From: Pararhizobium capsulatum DSM 1112
GTDB lineage: Bacteria; Pseudomonadota; Alphaproteobacteria; Rhizobiales; Rhizobiaceae
Direction: 5' to 3'
NCBI RefSeq assembly: GCF_030814475.1
Contig: NZ_JAUSVF010000001.1
Location: forward strand, 3,602,001 to 3,666,000
Length of the DNA stretch: 64,000 nucleotides
In this document: in pieces, positions 51,592 to 61,500 of the stretch
How the letters are laid out: each line of letters begins with the position of its first letter
Position numbering within the stretch: the stretch's first letter is position 1
Translations under genes and position numbers: made by a program
Notes under the pieces: generated by a model
Told to the model about the DNA's origin: nothing
What the model saw: the letters and a program-made list of their open reading frames with translations, nothing else
The model's database searches: none

Positions 51592-52478
51592 TTCAGGCCT
51601 CCTGCTTCGCCTTCAACCTCGGCAATCACTTCTTCGACCTCATCGTCTTCGACACCGAGATAGGCCGCGATGACCTTCGGGTCGTTTTTCACAAATTCAG
51701 GGTTGCCGTCGGAAATCTTCTGACCGTACTCGAGAACGACGACGTGGTCAGAGATTTCCATGACCACCGACATGTCGTGCTCGATAAGCAGGATCGATGT
51801 GCCCGTATCCTTGCGAACGCCCTGAAGCAGATCGTTGAGCGCAAGCGATTCACGCGGGTTGAGACCAGCAGCCGGCTCGTCGAGGCAGAGCAATTCCGGG
51901 CCGGTGCACATGGCGCGGGCGATTTCCAGGCGGCGTTGTGCGCCGTAAGGCAAGTCGCCGGCCGGATCGTCTGCACGGTCGATCAGCGACGCGCGTTCAA
52001 GCCAGTGCTTCGCGAGTTCGATCGATTCCTTCGACGCTTTCTTGTAAGCCGGAAAGCCGAACAGTCCGAGGATCGTGTAGCCCGAGGCGCGCATCAGCGT
52101 GTTGTGCTGGGCGACCAGCAGGTTTTCGAGAACAGTCAGGCCCGAGAACAGCCGTATGTTCTGGAAGGTACGGGCGACCTTGGCCTGCTTGGTGATCTCG
52201 AAGTCAGGAAGACGCTCAAGGAGATACTCCTTGCCGGCCTTCTGGCGCATGGTGATCATGCCCATCGTCGGCTTGTAGAAGCCGGTGATGCAGTTGAACA
52301 CCGTGGTCTTGCCGGCGCCGTTCGGACCGATCAGCGCGGTGATATCGCCGCGATAGGCTTCGAAGGAGAAGTCGTTGATCGCCATCAGACCGCCGAAGCG
52401 CATCGACAGGTGTTCGACCTTGAGAATAACGTCTTTTGTCATTGTCGTTGCCGCTGTTGTCGTCGTTGCGGAAGCCAT
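51588..52478 (-). CDS. livG: Branched-chain amino acid ABC transporter ATPase LivG
   Basis: This 296-residue ATPase has Walker A GPNGAGKTTVFN (about 51-62), a LivG-type YGAQRRLEIARAM signature and Walker B LLCLDEPAAGLNP. A Thr/Ala-rich start ([13 protein letters not shown]) precedes the domain. ATG 52478 has AAGGAAGG upstream and overlaps the livM stop by one base, so it was preferred to ATG 52442. The acidic C-terminal tail (EDDEVEEVIAEVEGEAGG) is a distinctive extension. Confidence 0.95.
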   Translation of the reverse strand: MASATTTTAATTMTKDVILKVEHLSMRFGGLMAINDFSFEAYRGDITALIGPNGAGKTTVFNCITGFYKPTMGMITMRQKAGKEYLLERLPDFEITKQAKVARTFQNIRLFSGLTVLENLLVAQHNTLMRASGYTILGLFGFPAYKKASKESIELAKHWLERASLIDRADDPAGDLPYGAQRRLEIARAMCTGPELLCLDEPAAGLNPRESLALNDLLQGVRKDTGTSILLIEHDMSVVMEISDHVVVLEYGQKISDGNPEFVKNDPKVIAAYLGVEDDEVEEVIAEVEGEAGGLK

Positions 52479-53869
52479 CAGCCGTGCCCTTCCTTGGTGA
52501 AGCTGCCGGAGACGGACTTGCGCTCATTGAGGAAGGCTGTCGGCTCACGAGAACCAACGAAACCACGCGGCTTCCAGACCATCACAACCACCATCGCCAG
52601 GCCGAAGATCAGCATGCGGTAGAGTTCAGGCGTGAAATCGGGACCGAAAATGGCCTTCAGGAAGGAGAGTTCACGCAGGATTTCCGTGCCGCCGATCATG
52701 ACCACTGCCGCAATCGCAATCCCGGTGAGCGAACCCATGCCGCCAAGGACCACGATGGCGAGGATGACCGCCGATTCCAGGAAGACGAAGCTTTCCGGCG
52801 AGACGAAACCCTGACGCACAGCGAAGAACGAGCCAGCGAAACCACCGAACATGGCGCCTGTCGCAAACGCCGTGAGCTTGGTCGTCACCGTGTTGATGCC
52901 GAGCGAGCGGCAAGCGATCTCGTCTTCGCGCAAGGCCTCCCAGGCACGCCCGATCGGCATCCGGCGCAGGCGGATCGTGACGTAGGCCGTCAAGGCTGCC
53001 AGAGCCAGGATGAGATAGAACAGGAAGATCTTGTAGTAGGCCGAGGACATCGGCAGGCCGAAATACTTCGCGAAGTTGTTCGGTGCGCTGACGTCGAAGG
53101 ACAGGATACCGAAGATCGAAGCCTTGGCGATGCCGGAGACGCCAAACGTGCCCTTGGTCACTTCCGTCCAGTTGATCAGGACAAGGCGGATGATCTCCCC
53201 GAAGGCAAGCGTCACGATCGCCAGATAGTCGCCACGAAGGCGCAGGACCGGGAAGCCGAGCACGACGCCCCAACAGGCAGCCAACAAACCGGAGATCGGC
53301 AGCAGCAGCCAGAAGGAAAGGCCGAGATAGCTGGACAGCAGCGCGTAGGAGTAGGCACCAACGGCATAGAAAGCCACGTAACCGAGATCGAGCAGGCCAG
53401 CCAGACCAACGACAATATTCAGGCCCCAGGCCAGCATCACGTAGATCAATATCTGGATGCCGAAGTTATCGACCCACTTCAGCGAGCCCTGCGCGCCGAA
53501 AAGGACGACAGCAAGGATCGGATAGAGGACGAGCAGGACGCCGGCGATGGCCGTGAAATTACGCTTGATAAAGCCTTCCCGTGTTTCCACCGGAGCCGCC
53601 GCATCCTTCGATGCCTTGCGGCTTGCGTTCCAGGGCTGCAGGTAGGCAACCACCGCGAAGCGCCCGACCGCCGCAATGATCACGAAGATCGCGAGCAAGC
53701 CCCAGCGTTGCACGAGGATCAGCTCGTTCAGGATGTTCTGGTCGGACTTCAAACCCACGAAGAGGAAGAAGAGACCGAGCGAAATGAGGCCCGCGAAGAA
53801 CGCCTCGCGCAGAGCCCGCGCCGTCAGATCCCCGCCGGCGTTCTCAAGTTTATTGGTCATGTTTGCCAT
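52478..53869 (-). CDS. livM: Branched-chain amino acid ABC transporter permease LivM
   Basis: This 463-residue inner-membrane permease has an N-terminal extension of about 130 residues with two spans before the LivM core. The core has [20 protein letters not shown] (about 150-169), the coupling loop [20 protein letters not shown] and [21 protein letters not shown] 53869 follows GAGAAGG. It lies 4 bases after livH. Confidence 0.95.
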   Translation of the reverse strand: MANMTNKLENAGGDLTARALREAFFAGLISLGLFFLFVGLKSDQNILNELILVQRWGLLAIFVIIAAVGRFAVVAYLQPWNASRKASKDAAAPVETREGFIKRNFTAIAGVLLVLYPILAVVLFGAQGSLKWVDNFGIQILIYVMLAWGLNIVVGLAGLLDLGYVAFYAVGAYSYALLSSYLGLSFWLLLPISGLLAACWGVVLGFPVLRLRGDYLAIVTLAFGEIIRLVLINWTEVTKGTFGVSGIAKASIFGILSFDVSAPNNFAKYFGLPMSSAYYKIFLFYLILALAALTAYVTIRLRRMPIGRAWEALREDEIACRSLGINTVTTKLTAFATGAMFGGFAGSFFAVRQGFVSPESFVFLESAVILAIVVLGGMGSLTGIAIAAVVMIGGTEILRELSFLKAIFGPDFTPELYRMLIFGLAMVVVMVWKPRGFVGSREPTAFLNERKSVSGSFTKEGHG

Positions 53870-53873
53870 GAAA

Positions 53874-54776
53874 TTATACCTTCTCGACTTCCGGCCGGCC
53901 GAGAATGCCCGACGGCTTGAAAATCAGAACGATGGCCAGGATGGAGAATGTCGCAACATCTTTGTAGTCGATGCTGAAATAGGCCGACCAGAGCGACTCG
54001 ATAAGGCCGATCAGAAGCCCGCCGAGCACAGCCCCCGGCAGAGATCCGATGCCGCCGAGAACGGCTGCCGTGAAGGCCTTGACGCCCGGAGTGAAACCGT
54101 CGGTGAAGACCACAACGCCATAATACATCAGATACATGGTACCTGCGACGGCCGCGAGTGCTGCCCCCATGACGAACGTCACGGAAATCGTGCGATCGAC
54201 ATCGACGCCGAGCAGAGCCGCCATCTTGCGATCCTGCTCCGTGGCACGCTGGGCGCGACCAAGTGGCGTCTTGTTGACGATGTACCAGAAGATCGTCAGC
54301 AGAACGGCCGTAACCACGATGATGATAATCTGTTTCAGCGAGATCGAGATGCCGAAGACGTCGTAAACCGAGGAAACCAGCGGGGGGATCGGCTTGTTGC
54401 GCGGACCCTGGGTTACCTGGATGAAGTTGGACAGCGCGATCGACACGCCGATGGCCGTGATCAGCGGCGCAAGACGGAACGAACCGCGCAAGGGCCGATA
54501 GGCAACCTTCTCGATGGTCCAGTTCCAGAGCGCCGCCGTCAGCATGGCAACGAGCATCATCACGAGAAGCGCAAGCACGACAGGAACGCCGGCGAAAAGG
54601 CTCGTCAATGCGAGAAACACGATCAGAGCAGCAAAGCCACCCAGCATGAAGATATCGCCGTGGGCGAAATTGATCATGCCGATAATGCCGTAAACCATTG
54701 TGTAACCAATGGCGATCATGCCGTAAATAGAGCCCAGAGTCAGCCCGTTCACGAGCTGCTGTACAAAGTACTGCAT
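53874..54776 (-). CDS. livH: Branched-chain amino acid ABC transporter permease LivH
   Basis: This 300-residue permease starts [20 protein letters not shown], the normal LivH opening. Other family segments are [20 protein letters not shown] (about 31-50) and [23 protein letters not shown] 54776 was chosen over an upstream TTG because GGGGG lies at good distance. It is the first gene of livHMGF; the promoter must lie in 54777-55027, where no clear box or operator can be named. Confidence 0.95.
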   Translation of the reverse strand: MQYFVQQLVNGLTLGSIYGMIAIGYTMVYGIIGMINFAHGDIFMLGGFAALIVFLALTSLFAGVPVVLALLVMMLVAMLTAALWNWTIEKVAYRPLRGSFRLAPLITAIGVSIALSNFIQVTQGPRNKPIPPLVSSVYDVFGISISLKQIIIIVVTAVLLTIFWYIVNKTPLGRAQRATEQDRKMAALLGVDVDRTISVTFVMGAALAAVAGTMYLMYYGVVVFTDGFTPGVKAFTAAVLGGIGSLPGAVLGGLLIGLIESLWSAYFSIDYKDVATFSILAIVLIFKPSGILGRPEVEKV

Positions 54777-55027
54777 CAATTATCCCCCGGACCGGATCCC
54801 GTGATGGGTCTGGTCTCTTGTTCTTGTGGAGCCATTTAAGCCCCGGTGATTAAGAGGATTCCATAACGCTTTCGCTTGAAAAGTGAAGCCTAAAAGTGCG
54901 CCATCGACAGAATCTTCGCCAGATTTGATTAATTGGCGAATTTGAATCCAGAAAAATCAAAAAACGTGCACAAAAAGCTCGCCGATTGGGCATATCACCG
55001 AATGCTTGCGCGGATGGTCCGAAACGG

Positions 55028-55055
55028 CACAGCCGGGACTTTTGACCCGGCTGTG
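55028..55055. terminator. Hairpin after the dimethylglycine dehydrogenase-like gene
   Basis: CACAGCCGGG (55028-55037) pairs perfectly with CCCGGCTGTG (55046-55055). It is 26 bases from the stop of the gene at 55081 and has only weak T-richness, so it is a moderate terminator candidate. Confidence 0.55.
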
Positions 55056-55080
55056 TTGTTAATCTTTGCAATGGCTTAGG

Positions 55081-57507
55081 TTACGAGCGCATGCGCGAAC
55101 CATTGGCGTCGAAGAGCGGTTGGGACTGCAATCGGGCCGGCAAATCCTCGCCGAGAATTTCGATCGACCAGCCGTCAATTTCCTCGGCGACTTCTTTTGG
55201 TACATAGCCGATTGCTACCGAAACGCCGGATGCATGGGCATAACCGCCCGACGTTACCCAGCCGCAGACCTTGCCGTTCAGTGCAATCGGTTCGTCGCCG
55301 ATGACATCGGCATCCTTGGCATCGACGACGAAGGTGCGCAGGCGAAGCGACCCGCCTTCGGCTTTTTCCTTCGCCGCTGCCGCCTTGCCGATGAAGTCGG
55401 TCTCCTTCGACAAAGCGACGAATCGCGAGAGTCCGGCCTCCAGCGGCCCATAGAGCGGCCGGAATTCCCGAGACCAACTGCCGAAGGACTTATCGAGACG
55501 AAGCGCGTTCAGCGCCCGAAGACCGAAGAGGCGAATGTCAAACTCCTTGCCCGCCTCCATGATCAGGTCGAACAGGTAGCGCTGATATTCCGGTTTCATC
55601 CAGATCTCGTACCCGAGATCGCCGGTATAGCTGACACGGCCGACGATGGCCGGCGCCATGCCAAGATCCATCCTGCGGATCGCCATGAAGGGGAAAGCAG
55701 CATCGGACATATCGAGATGGGTGAGCTTCTCGATCACGGCGCGGGAATTCGGCCCGGCAATCGACAGGCCGGCCAACCCGGCATTCAGCGCCGTGAGCGA
55801 CACGCTGCCATCTTCAGGCAAATGGCTCTCGAACCAGCGCATGTGATAATCTTCGGCAATGCCGGAGCCGATCAACAAGAAGTCATTTTCGCCGAAACAC
55901 GCGAGCGTGAAATCGCCGATCAGCTTGCCATCATCCTTGAGCATCGGCGCAAGCACCATGCGGCCGGGAGCCGGAATACGCGATGCCAGCAGCCGGTCGA
56001 GCCATGCGGCAGCCCCCTTGCCGGTGATGGTGTATTTCGCAAAGCCCGAGGTCTCCATAAGGCCGACGCTGTCGCGCACGGCCTTTGCTTCTGCGCCGAC
56101 TGTCTCGAAGTCCGTCGAACGGCGCCAGGAGAAGGCATCCTCGACATCAGCCGGCGCAAACCACAGCGGCTGTTCCAGCCCGTAGGACGCGCCGAAGACG
56201 GCGCCTTCGGCCTTGAGCTTGTCGTAGATTGGGGTCGTCAGGAAGGGACGCGCACCCGGCAGTTCCTCGTTCGGGTAGCGGATCGAGAAGCGGCGGGAAT
56301 AATTTTCGCGCACCTTGGCGTTGGTATAGCCGAGCGTGGCGAAATCGCCGTAGCGGCAGACATCCATGGCAAAGACGTCGAAGCCCGGATCGCCATGGAT
56401 CATCCAGTTGGCAAGCGCCAGCCCGACGCCGCCGCCTTGGCTGAACCCGGCCATGACGGCGCAGGCCGACCAGAAATTGGTCATGCCGCGCACCGGCCCG
56501 ACCAGCGGATTGCCATCCGGCGAGAAGGTGAAGGGACCGTTGATGATCTTCTTGATGCCGGCGTTGTTGAAGGCCGGGAAATGGCGAAAGCCGACTTCGA
56601 GTTCGCTCGAAATCCGCTCCAGGTCTTCCGCCAGCAGTTCATGGCCGAAATCCCACGGCGTCGTGATCGGCGACCACGGACGGCAGGCCTTTTCGTAGGT
56701 GCCCATCAGCATGCCGTTGCGCTCCTGGCGGATATAGATCTCGCCATCGAAATCGACGCAGTGCATCAGCTCCTTGCCGGAGGTCTCGTTGAACTCGATC
56801 ACCTCCGGCATGTCCTCGGTGATGAGGTACATGTGCTCCATGGCGAGCACTGGCAGCTCGAGCCCGACCATGCGGCCGACCTCGCGCGCCCAGAGACCGC
56901 CGCAGTTGACGACATGCTCGGCGATGATCTCGCCCTTGTTGGTGATCACCCGCCAGCTGCCATCCTCGCGCTGCACGAGGTCTTCGACCTTGGTGTGCAG
57001 ATAGATGTCCGCACCGTTCTTCTTGGCGGATTTCGCATAGGCATGCGTGGTGCCGTAGGGGTCAAGATGACCTTCATGCGGGTCGAACACGGCGCCGACA
57101 AACTGGTCGGGGTCGAGAAGCGGCATCATCTCATAGGCTTCGCGCGAGGAGATCAGGGTCGCCTCGCCGCCGGCATATTTTCCCTTGGCCAGCAGCGACT
57201 TCATCCAGTCGAAACGCTCGTTGGTGGCGGCAAGCATCAGGCCCGAAGTCATGTGCAGGCCGATGTCCTGGCCTGAATAATCCTCGATCTCCTTGTAAAG
57301 CTCGACCGTGTATTTCTGCAGCTTGGCGACGTTGGGGTCGCCGTTGATCGTGTGCATGCCGCCCGCGGCATGCCAGGTTGAGCCGGAGGTAAGTTCGGAG
57401 CGCTCGACCAGCACGACATCGGTCCAGCCGAACTTGGTGAGGTGATAGAGCACGGAACATCCAACGACGCCGCCGCCGATGACAACGACCCTTGCATGGC
57501 TCTTCAT
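55081..57507 (-). CDS. Dimethylglycine/sarcosine dehydrogenase-like flavoprotein
   Basis: This 808-residue protein has two parts. The N-terminal DAO-type FAD domain has VVVIGGGVVGCSVLYHLTKF (about 6-25) and GSTWHAAGGMH (about 42-52), where the His is the usual covalent FAD attachment site. A C-terminal GcvT-like folate-binding domain (about 420-800) ends with WVTSGGYAHASGVSVAIGYV. This is the layout of dimethylglycine dehydrogenase and sarcosine dehydrogenase, which pass a one-carbon unit to tetrahydrofolate. ATG 57507 follows GGAGA. It lies 179 bases after soxG, on the same strand, so it likely works in stepwise demethylation of betaine to glycine. Confidence 0.9.
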   Translation of the reverse strand: MKSHARVVVIGGGVVGCSVLYHLTKFGWTDVVLVERSELTSGSTWHAAGGMHTINGDPNVAKLQKYTVELYKEIEDYSGQDIGLHMTSGLMLAATNERFDWMKSLLAKGKYAGGEATLISSREAYEMMPLLDPDQFVGAVFDPHEGHLDPYGTTHAYAKSAKKNGADIYLHTKVEDLVQREDGSWRVITNKGEIIAEHVVNCGGLWAREVGRMVGLELPVLAMEHMYLITEDMPEVIEFNETSGKELMHCVDFDGEIYIRQERNGMLMGTYEKACRPWSPITTPWDFGHELLAEDLERISSELEVGFRHFPAFNNAGIKKIINGPFTFSPDGNPLVGPVRGMTNFWSACAVMAGFSQGGGVGLALANWMIHGDPGFDVFAMDVCRYGDFATLGYTNAKVRENYSRRFSIRYPNEELPGARPFLTTPIYDKLKAEGAVFGASYGLEQPLWFAPADVEDAFSWRRSTDFETVGAEAKAVRDSVGLMETSGFAKYTITGKGAAAWLDRLLASRIPAPGRMVLAPMLKDDGKLIGDFTLACFGENDFLLIGSGIAEDYHMRWFESHLPEDGSVSLTALNAGLAGLSIAGPNSRAVIEKLTHLDMSDAAFPFMAIRRMDLGMAPAIVGRVSYTGDLGYEIWMKPEYQRYLFDLIMEAGKEFDIRLFGLRALNALRLDKSFGSWSREFRPLYGPLEAGLSRFVALSKETDFIGKAAAAKEKAEGGSLRLRTFVVDAKDADVIGDEPIALNGKVCGWVTSGGYAHASGVSVAIGYVPKEVAEEIDGWSIEILGEDLPARLQSQPLFDANGSRMRS

Positions 57508-57686
57508 GATAGTCTCCGGTTTGTCGGGCAATGCCAAAGCAGGGCCACACATGGACGATTGGAACAGAGCCTATTTTGAAGCCTGTCGCTGATAAAGACG
57601 CAAGCGCGAAACCATCTTGCCGGTTTCCGCCATCCTATCGGATGCGACACGCAGAAATGCGCCATAAAACGGCGCATTCGATGCCA

Positions 57687-58253
57687 TCACACGGGATCGG
57701 CGAGGCCACTGGAAAAACCATAAGACAGATCGAACTCCCGGCCCATCACCAGAAGGTCTTCGAACAGGGATTCGGTAAAGCTTCTGAACACCACGAGCTC
57801 GAATTCGTTCTCGCCGGAGCGGGCAAAATTCACAGCGACATGGCCGCAGCGCAGGTTGGCTGACTGCCCGACCGCGAAGGCCGAAGGATCGAGGTCGATC
57901 GCCACGCCCTTGGCAAGAATACGCCTCGCATTCGGCCCCGAGAGCCGGAGAAGCACCCTGCCCTCGCTCTGGTCGACGACATCGGCGATATCGGTCAGCA
58001 GGCCCGCAAGCCGGCGCTGCAGACTATCCGGCAGATCAGTATGCGAGAGTACCAGCCATTCTCCCGGTGCAACATTGCGCATCACCAGATCACCGGCAGG
58101 GGCAAAGCCCGCAATGACAGTGGCGTTATCCGTTTGGCGCGACAACACGGTCACGATCTCGACGGAACGCGGGATTTCCAGATGATCGACGGCGCGGATG
58201 GACGAGCCGGAGTCGACCTTGCTTTCGAGCGGATGGCGGGAAAGAAACGGCAT
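57687..58253 (-). CDS. soxG: Sarcosine oxidase gamma subunit
   Basis: This 188-residue SoxG family protein starts MPFLSRHPLESKVD. It contains the GcvT-like segments GEWLVLSHTD and VLLRLSGPNARRILAKG (about 95-111) and the end segment SFTESLFEDLLVMGREFDLS. ATG 58253 lies 4 bases after the soxA stop; the 21 upstream codons in frame overlap soxA. It completes the heterotetrameric enzyme. Confidence 0.93.
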   Translation of the reverse strand: MPFLSRHPLESKVDSGSSIRAVDHLEIPRSVEIVTVLSRQTDNATVIAGFAPAGDLVMRNVAPGEWLVLSHTDLPDSLQRRLAGLLTDIADVVDQSEGRVLLRLSGPNARRILAKGVAIDLDPSAFAVGQSANLRCGHVAVNFARSGENEFELVVFRSFTESLFEDLLVMGREFDLSYGFSSGLADPV

Positions 58254-58257
58254 CGCC

Positions 58258-61218
58258 TTACACCTTGAGCTTTGTGGATTCTGGATCGACGAAAACGGGG
58301 TCGCAGACCTCGGCAACCGTCTCCTCGTTCTTCAATCGATCCCAGACGACGATGCGTTCGCCATAACGCTCACGGCCGGATTTCAGGAAAGCGAGCGCGA
58401 TGTCGTGACCCAGCGTCGGCGAAAAACCGGCGGAGCTGACGTAACCCTGGTCATTGATGGTTGAGGGTTTTGCACCTTCGCGCAGCAGATGCGCACCCGC
58501 CCGAATGGGCTCGTCCTTCTCGACCGGCTTCAGTCCAACCATCTGCATACGGTCTGCAGCTGTCAGGCCATAGCGGGTGGAAAGCCTCTTGCCGATGAAG
58601 TCCGGCTTCTGGGCGGAAACCATGCGGCCGAAGCCGGCATCATCAGGCGTCACGCGTCCATCGAATTCGGCATGGGTGACATAACCCTTTTCAAGCCGCA
58701 GCACGTTCAACGCCTCAAGCCCATAGGCGCAAATGCCATACGCCTTGCCGGACTCCATAACGGCGTCCGCAACACTCTCGCCATAACCGGCAGGAACAGC
58801 CAGTTCGTAGGCCAGCTCGCCAGAGAAGGAGATGCGGAAAAGACGCGCCTTGAGGCCGCCTTTCAGCGTTACCGCGCCAGCGGACAGATACGGAAACGCA
58901 GCGTTGGAAATATCGTCCTCGACCAGAACTTGCATGACCTCCCGCGCCTTCGGTCCGGCAATCGACATCTGCGCCCACTGATCGGTGACGGAGGTGAAGC
59001 GCACGTCGAGTTCCGGCCAAAGCACCTGGGCGCAATATTCCATATGGCTCAGCACGCCCACAGCAAGCCCGGTCGTCGTCGTCACGAAGAAATGGTTTTC
59101 ACCGAAGCGGCTCACGGTGCCATCGTCATAGACGATGCCATCCTCGCGCAGCATCAGGCCGTAGCGCGCCTTGCCGACCGGCAGTTTCAGTATCGGATTG
59201 CAATAGAGCCTGTTCAGGAACTCAGCCGCATCCGTCCCGAAGACCTCGATCTTGCCCAGCGTCGAGACATCGCAGAGACCGACATTTTCGCGCACGTTCA
59301 GAACTTCGCGGTCCGTCGCCTGCCGCCACGTCTTCTCGCCCTCGCGCGGGAACCAAGATGAGCGATACCAGAGGCCGGCCTCGACAAAGACCGCCCCGTT
59401 GCGCTCAGCCCAGCCATGCAGCGGCGAAACCCGCTTGGGGGCTGCGTGCATGTCGCGCGCTGTGCCGGCCAGCGCCCCGAACGAAACCGGCGTGTAGAAC
59501 GGCCGGAAGGTCGTGATACCGACTTCAGCGGGGCTGACGCCGCGCATGCCCGCCAGAATGCCGGCGGCGTTGACGCCGGAAAGTTTGCCCTGATCCGTCG
59601 CCATGCCATTGGTCGTATAGCGCTTGGCATGCTCTATATGGCCAAACCCCTCGCGCAGGGCGAGGCCAAGGTCGCGGGCATGAACATCGTTCTGGAAATC
59701 GACGAAGGCCTTCGACTTTGCACCCAGCACATACCAGAGCGCAGTGAAGGACGGATCGACCTCCTCGCCCACCGACGGCACGTCGAAAGTCGCAGCTGTA
59801 AAACCGAGATCGGCTGCGATTGCCCGCGCCTTCTCCGCGCCATCGACTAAGCAAGCGGACAGGGTGTAGCGACCGGCTGCGGCACCGGCAACCGAAAGTC
59901 CCGCACCCACATCCGGTGCCAGAAACGTATCGAGTTCCGCCGACCAGACAGGCCGCGCGCCGCGCTGGCAGGCGAGGTGGATCACCGGATTGGAGCCGCC
60001 GGACATGCCGATGGCGTCGCAGGCGATCACCTCCTCATAACCGGAGCGTTCAAAGACGAGCGAGTTTACACGCTGCCCGCCCGCTGTATCAACAATACCC
60101 GCGCCGCGGATGATGCGAACGTCCTTCAGGCCCTCGACATCAGGCGCATCCCGCCTCGTATCGATGATCGCCGCAATCCCCACGCCGCAGCGAACGAGAT
60201 CCACGGCCGTCCGATAGCCGGCATTACCATTGGTGAAGACCGCGACGGACTTGCCGGCCGCGACGCCGAATCTGTTGGCATAAGTGCTGATCGCCCCCGC
60301 AGTCATCACGCCGGGGCGGTCATTGCCACCAAAAACCAGCGGCCGCTCCTCGGCCCCGGTTGCAAGTAGCGCCCGCTTCGCGGCGATGCGCCAAAGACGC
60401 TCCACCGGCAGCTTGGCAAGCGGCTCGGCGACATGCTTCTGCACCCGCTCCACCGCACCAAAGACATTGTCGTCGTACCAGCCGAAAACGGTGGTGCGCG
60501 GCATCAACGTCACGTTCGGCAGGGTCGCGAGTTCCGCAAGCGACGCCGTGGCAAAAGCAGCCGCCGATGCGCCGCCAATCGCCGTGCTCTCCGACAACAG
60601 CGCGCCGCCCATGCGAAAATCCTGCTCGGCCAGCACGACGCGCAGGCCAGCACGGCCGGCCGTCAGGGCCGCCGAAAGGCCGGTTGGCCCGGAGCCGACG
60701 ATCAGTAGGTCGCAATGTGTCCACGACTTCTCATAGGTTTCCGGGTCGCGCTCCAGCACAGCACGGCCGAGGCCGGCTGCGCGGCGGATCACCGGCTCGT
60801 AGAGTTTTTCCCAGAATGCTGCCGGCCACATGAAGGTCTTGTAGTAGAAACCGGCCGACAGGAACGGCGACAGCAGATTGTTCAGTGCACCGACATCATG
60901 CTTCAGCGACGGCCAGCGGTTCTGGCTGCGCGCTTCCAGCCCGGCATAGAGCTCCATGACGGTTGCGCGCGAATTGGCATCCGTGCGGGCGCCGCGGCCA
61001 GTGGTCGTCAGCGCATTTGCCTCGGAAGGACCTGCCGTCACCAGCCCGCGGGGACGGTGATACTTGAAGCTGCGGGCAAGCAGCAGCTGGTCGTTTGCCA
61101 GAAGCGCCGAAGCGAGCGTATCGCCGGAATGGCCCTTGAAGCGCTTGCCGTCAAAGCGGAATTCGAGTGTCGTCGCGCGCTCGACAAGGCCCCCATGGGG
61201 AAGACGATACGCCGTCAT
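58258..61218 (-). CDS. soxA: Sarcosine oxidase alpha subunit
   Basis: This 986-residue subunit has an N-terminal region GHSGDTLASALLANDQ (about 33-48), the NAD-binding Rossmann LLIVGSGPTGLSAALTAGRA (about 171-190), a second dinucleotide segment KSVAVFTNGNAGYRTAVDL (about 320) and a C-terminal aminomethyltransferase-like folate domain (about 590-970). With beta, gamma and delta it oxidises sarcosine to glycine, peroxide and 5,10-methylene-tetrahydrofolate. ATG 61218 overlaps the soxD stop (ATGA). Confidence 0.95.
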   Translation of the reverse strand: MTAYRLPHGGLVERATTLEFRFDGKRFKGHSGDTLASALLANDQLLLARSFKYHRPRGLVTAGPSEANALTTTGRGARTDANSRATVMELYAGLEARSQNRWPSLKHDVGALNNLLSPFLSAGFYYKTFMWPAAFWEKLYEPVIRRAAGLGRAVLERDPETYEKSWTHCDLLIVGSGPTGLSAALTAGRAGLRVVLAEQDFRMGGALLSESTAIGGASAAAFATASLAELATLPNVTLMPRTTVFGWYDDNVFGAVERVQKHVAEPLAKLPVERLWRIAAKRALLATGAEERPLVFGGNDRPGVMTAGAISTYANRFGVAAGKSVAVFTNGNAGYRTAVDLVRCGVGIAAIIDTRRDAPDVEGLKDVRIIRGAGIVDTAGGQRVNSLVFERSGYEEVIACDAIGMSGGSNPVIHLACQRGARPVWSAELDTFLAPDVGAGLSVAGAAAGRYTLSACLVDGAEKARAIAADLGFTAATFDVPSVGEEVDPSFTALWYVLGAKSKAFVDFQNDVHARDLGLALREGFGHIEHAKRYTTNGMATDQGKLSGVNAAGILAGMRGVSPAEVGITTFRPFYTPVSFGALAGTARDMHAAPKRVSPLHGWAERNGAVFVEAGLWYRSSWFPREGEKTWRQATDREVLNVRENVGLCDVSTLGKIEVFGTDAAEFLNRLYCNPILKLPVGKARYGLMLREDGIVYDDGTVSRFGENHFFVTTTTGLAVGVLSHMEYCAQVLWPELDVRFTSVTDQWAQMSIAGPKAREVMQVLVEDDISNAAFPYLSAGAVTLKGGLKARLFRISFSGELAYELAVPAGYGESVADAVMESGKAYGICAYGLEALNVLRLEKGYVTHAEFDGRVTPDDAGFGRMVSAQKPDFIGKRLSTRYGLTAADRMQMVGLKPVEKDEPIRAGAHLLREGAKPSTINDQGYVSSAGFSPTLGHDIALAFLKSGRERYGERIVVWDRLKNEETVAEVCDPVFVDPESTKLKV

Positions 61219-61493
61219 CGACCACCACCCCGCGCAACGTCAGAACCGTCGCTCACCCCATAAACCTCGTGGGTAACGGTATCACGCTCGACGACGAGAA
61301 ACCGCCGGCAGCCGAAGACATGCTGCCAGTGTTCGCGGGTGCGACCGCGGGGATTGGCGCGGATGTGGACGTATTCATGCCATGCCTCGTCGGATGCTTC
61401 CGGGTCCGGGCGCACGACGGAGGCATCGCCCCTGACGGTGAACTCTTCCTTCGGCCTGACGCCGCAATGCGGACAGTGAATAAGGCTTGCCAT
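61215..61493 (-). CDS. soxD: Sarcosine oxidase delta subunit
   Basis: This 92-residue zinc-binding subunit has CPHCGVRPKEEF (about 7-18) and HVFGCRRFLVVERDT (about 58-72), the first Cys pair and later Cys/His of the zinc site. ATG 61493 lies 7 bases after soxB; the longer frame starts inside soxB. It is translationally coupled to soxA by ATGA. Confidence 0.94.
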   Translation of the reverse strand: MASLIHCPHCGVRPKEEFTVRGDASVVRPDPEASDEAWHEYVHIRANPRGRTREHWQHVFGCRRFLVVERDTVTHEVYGVSDGSDVARGGGR

Positions 61494-61500
61494 GAAACTC

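Noticed and set aside
55066..57276. 736-codon open frame on the plus strand opposite the dimethylglycine dehydrogenase-like gene
   Set aside because: A mirror frame of a conserved flavoprotein; composition is His/Arg/Asp-rich as expected of an antisense frame.
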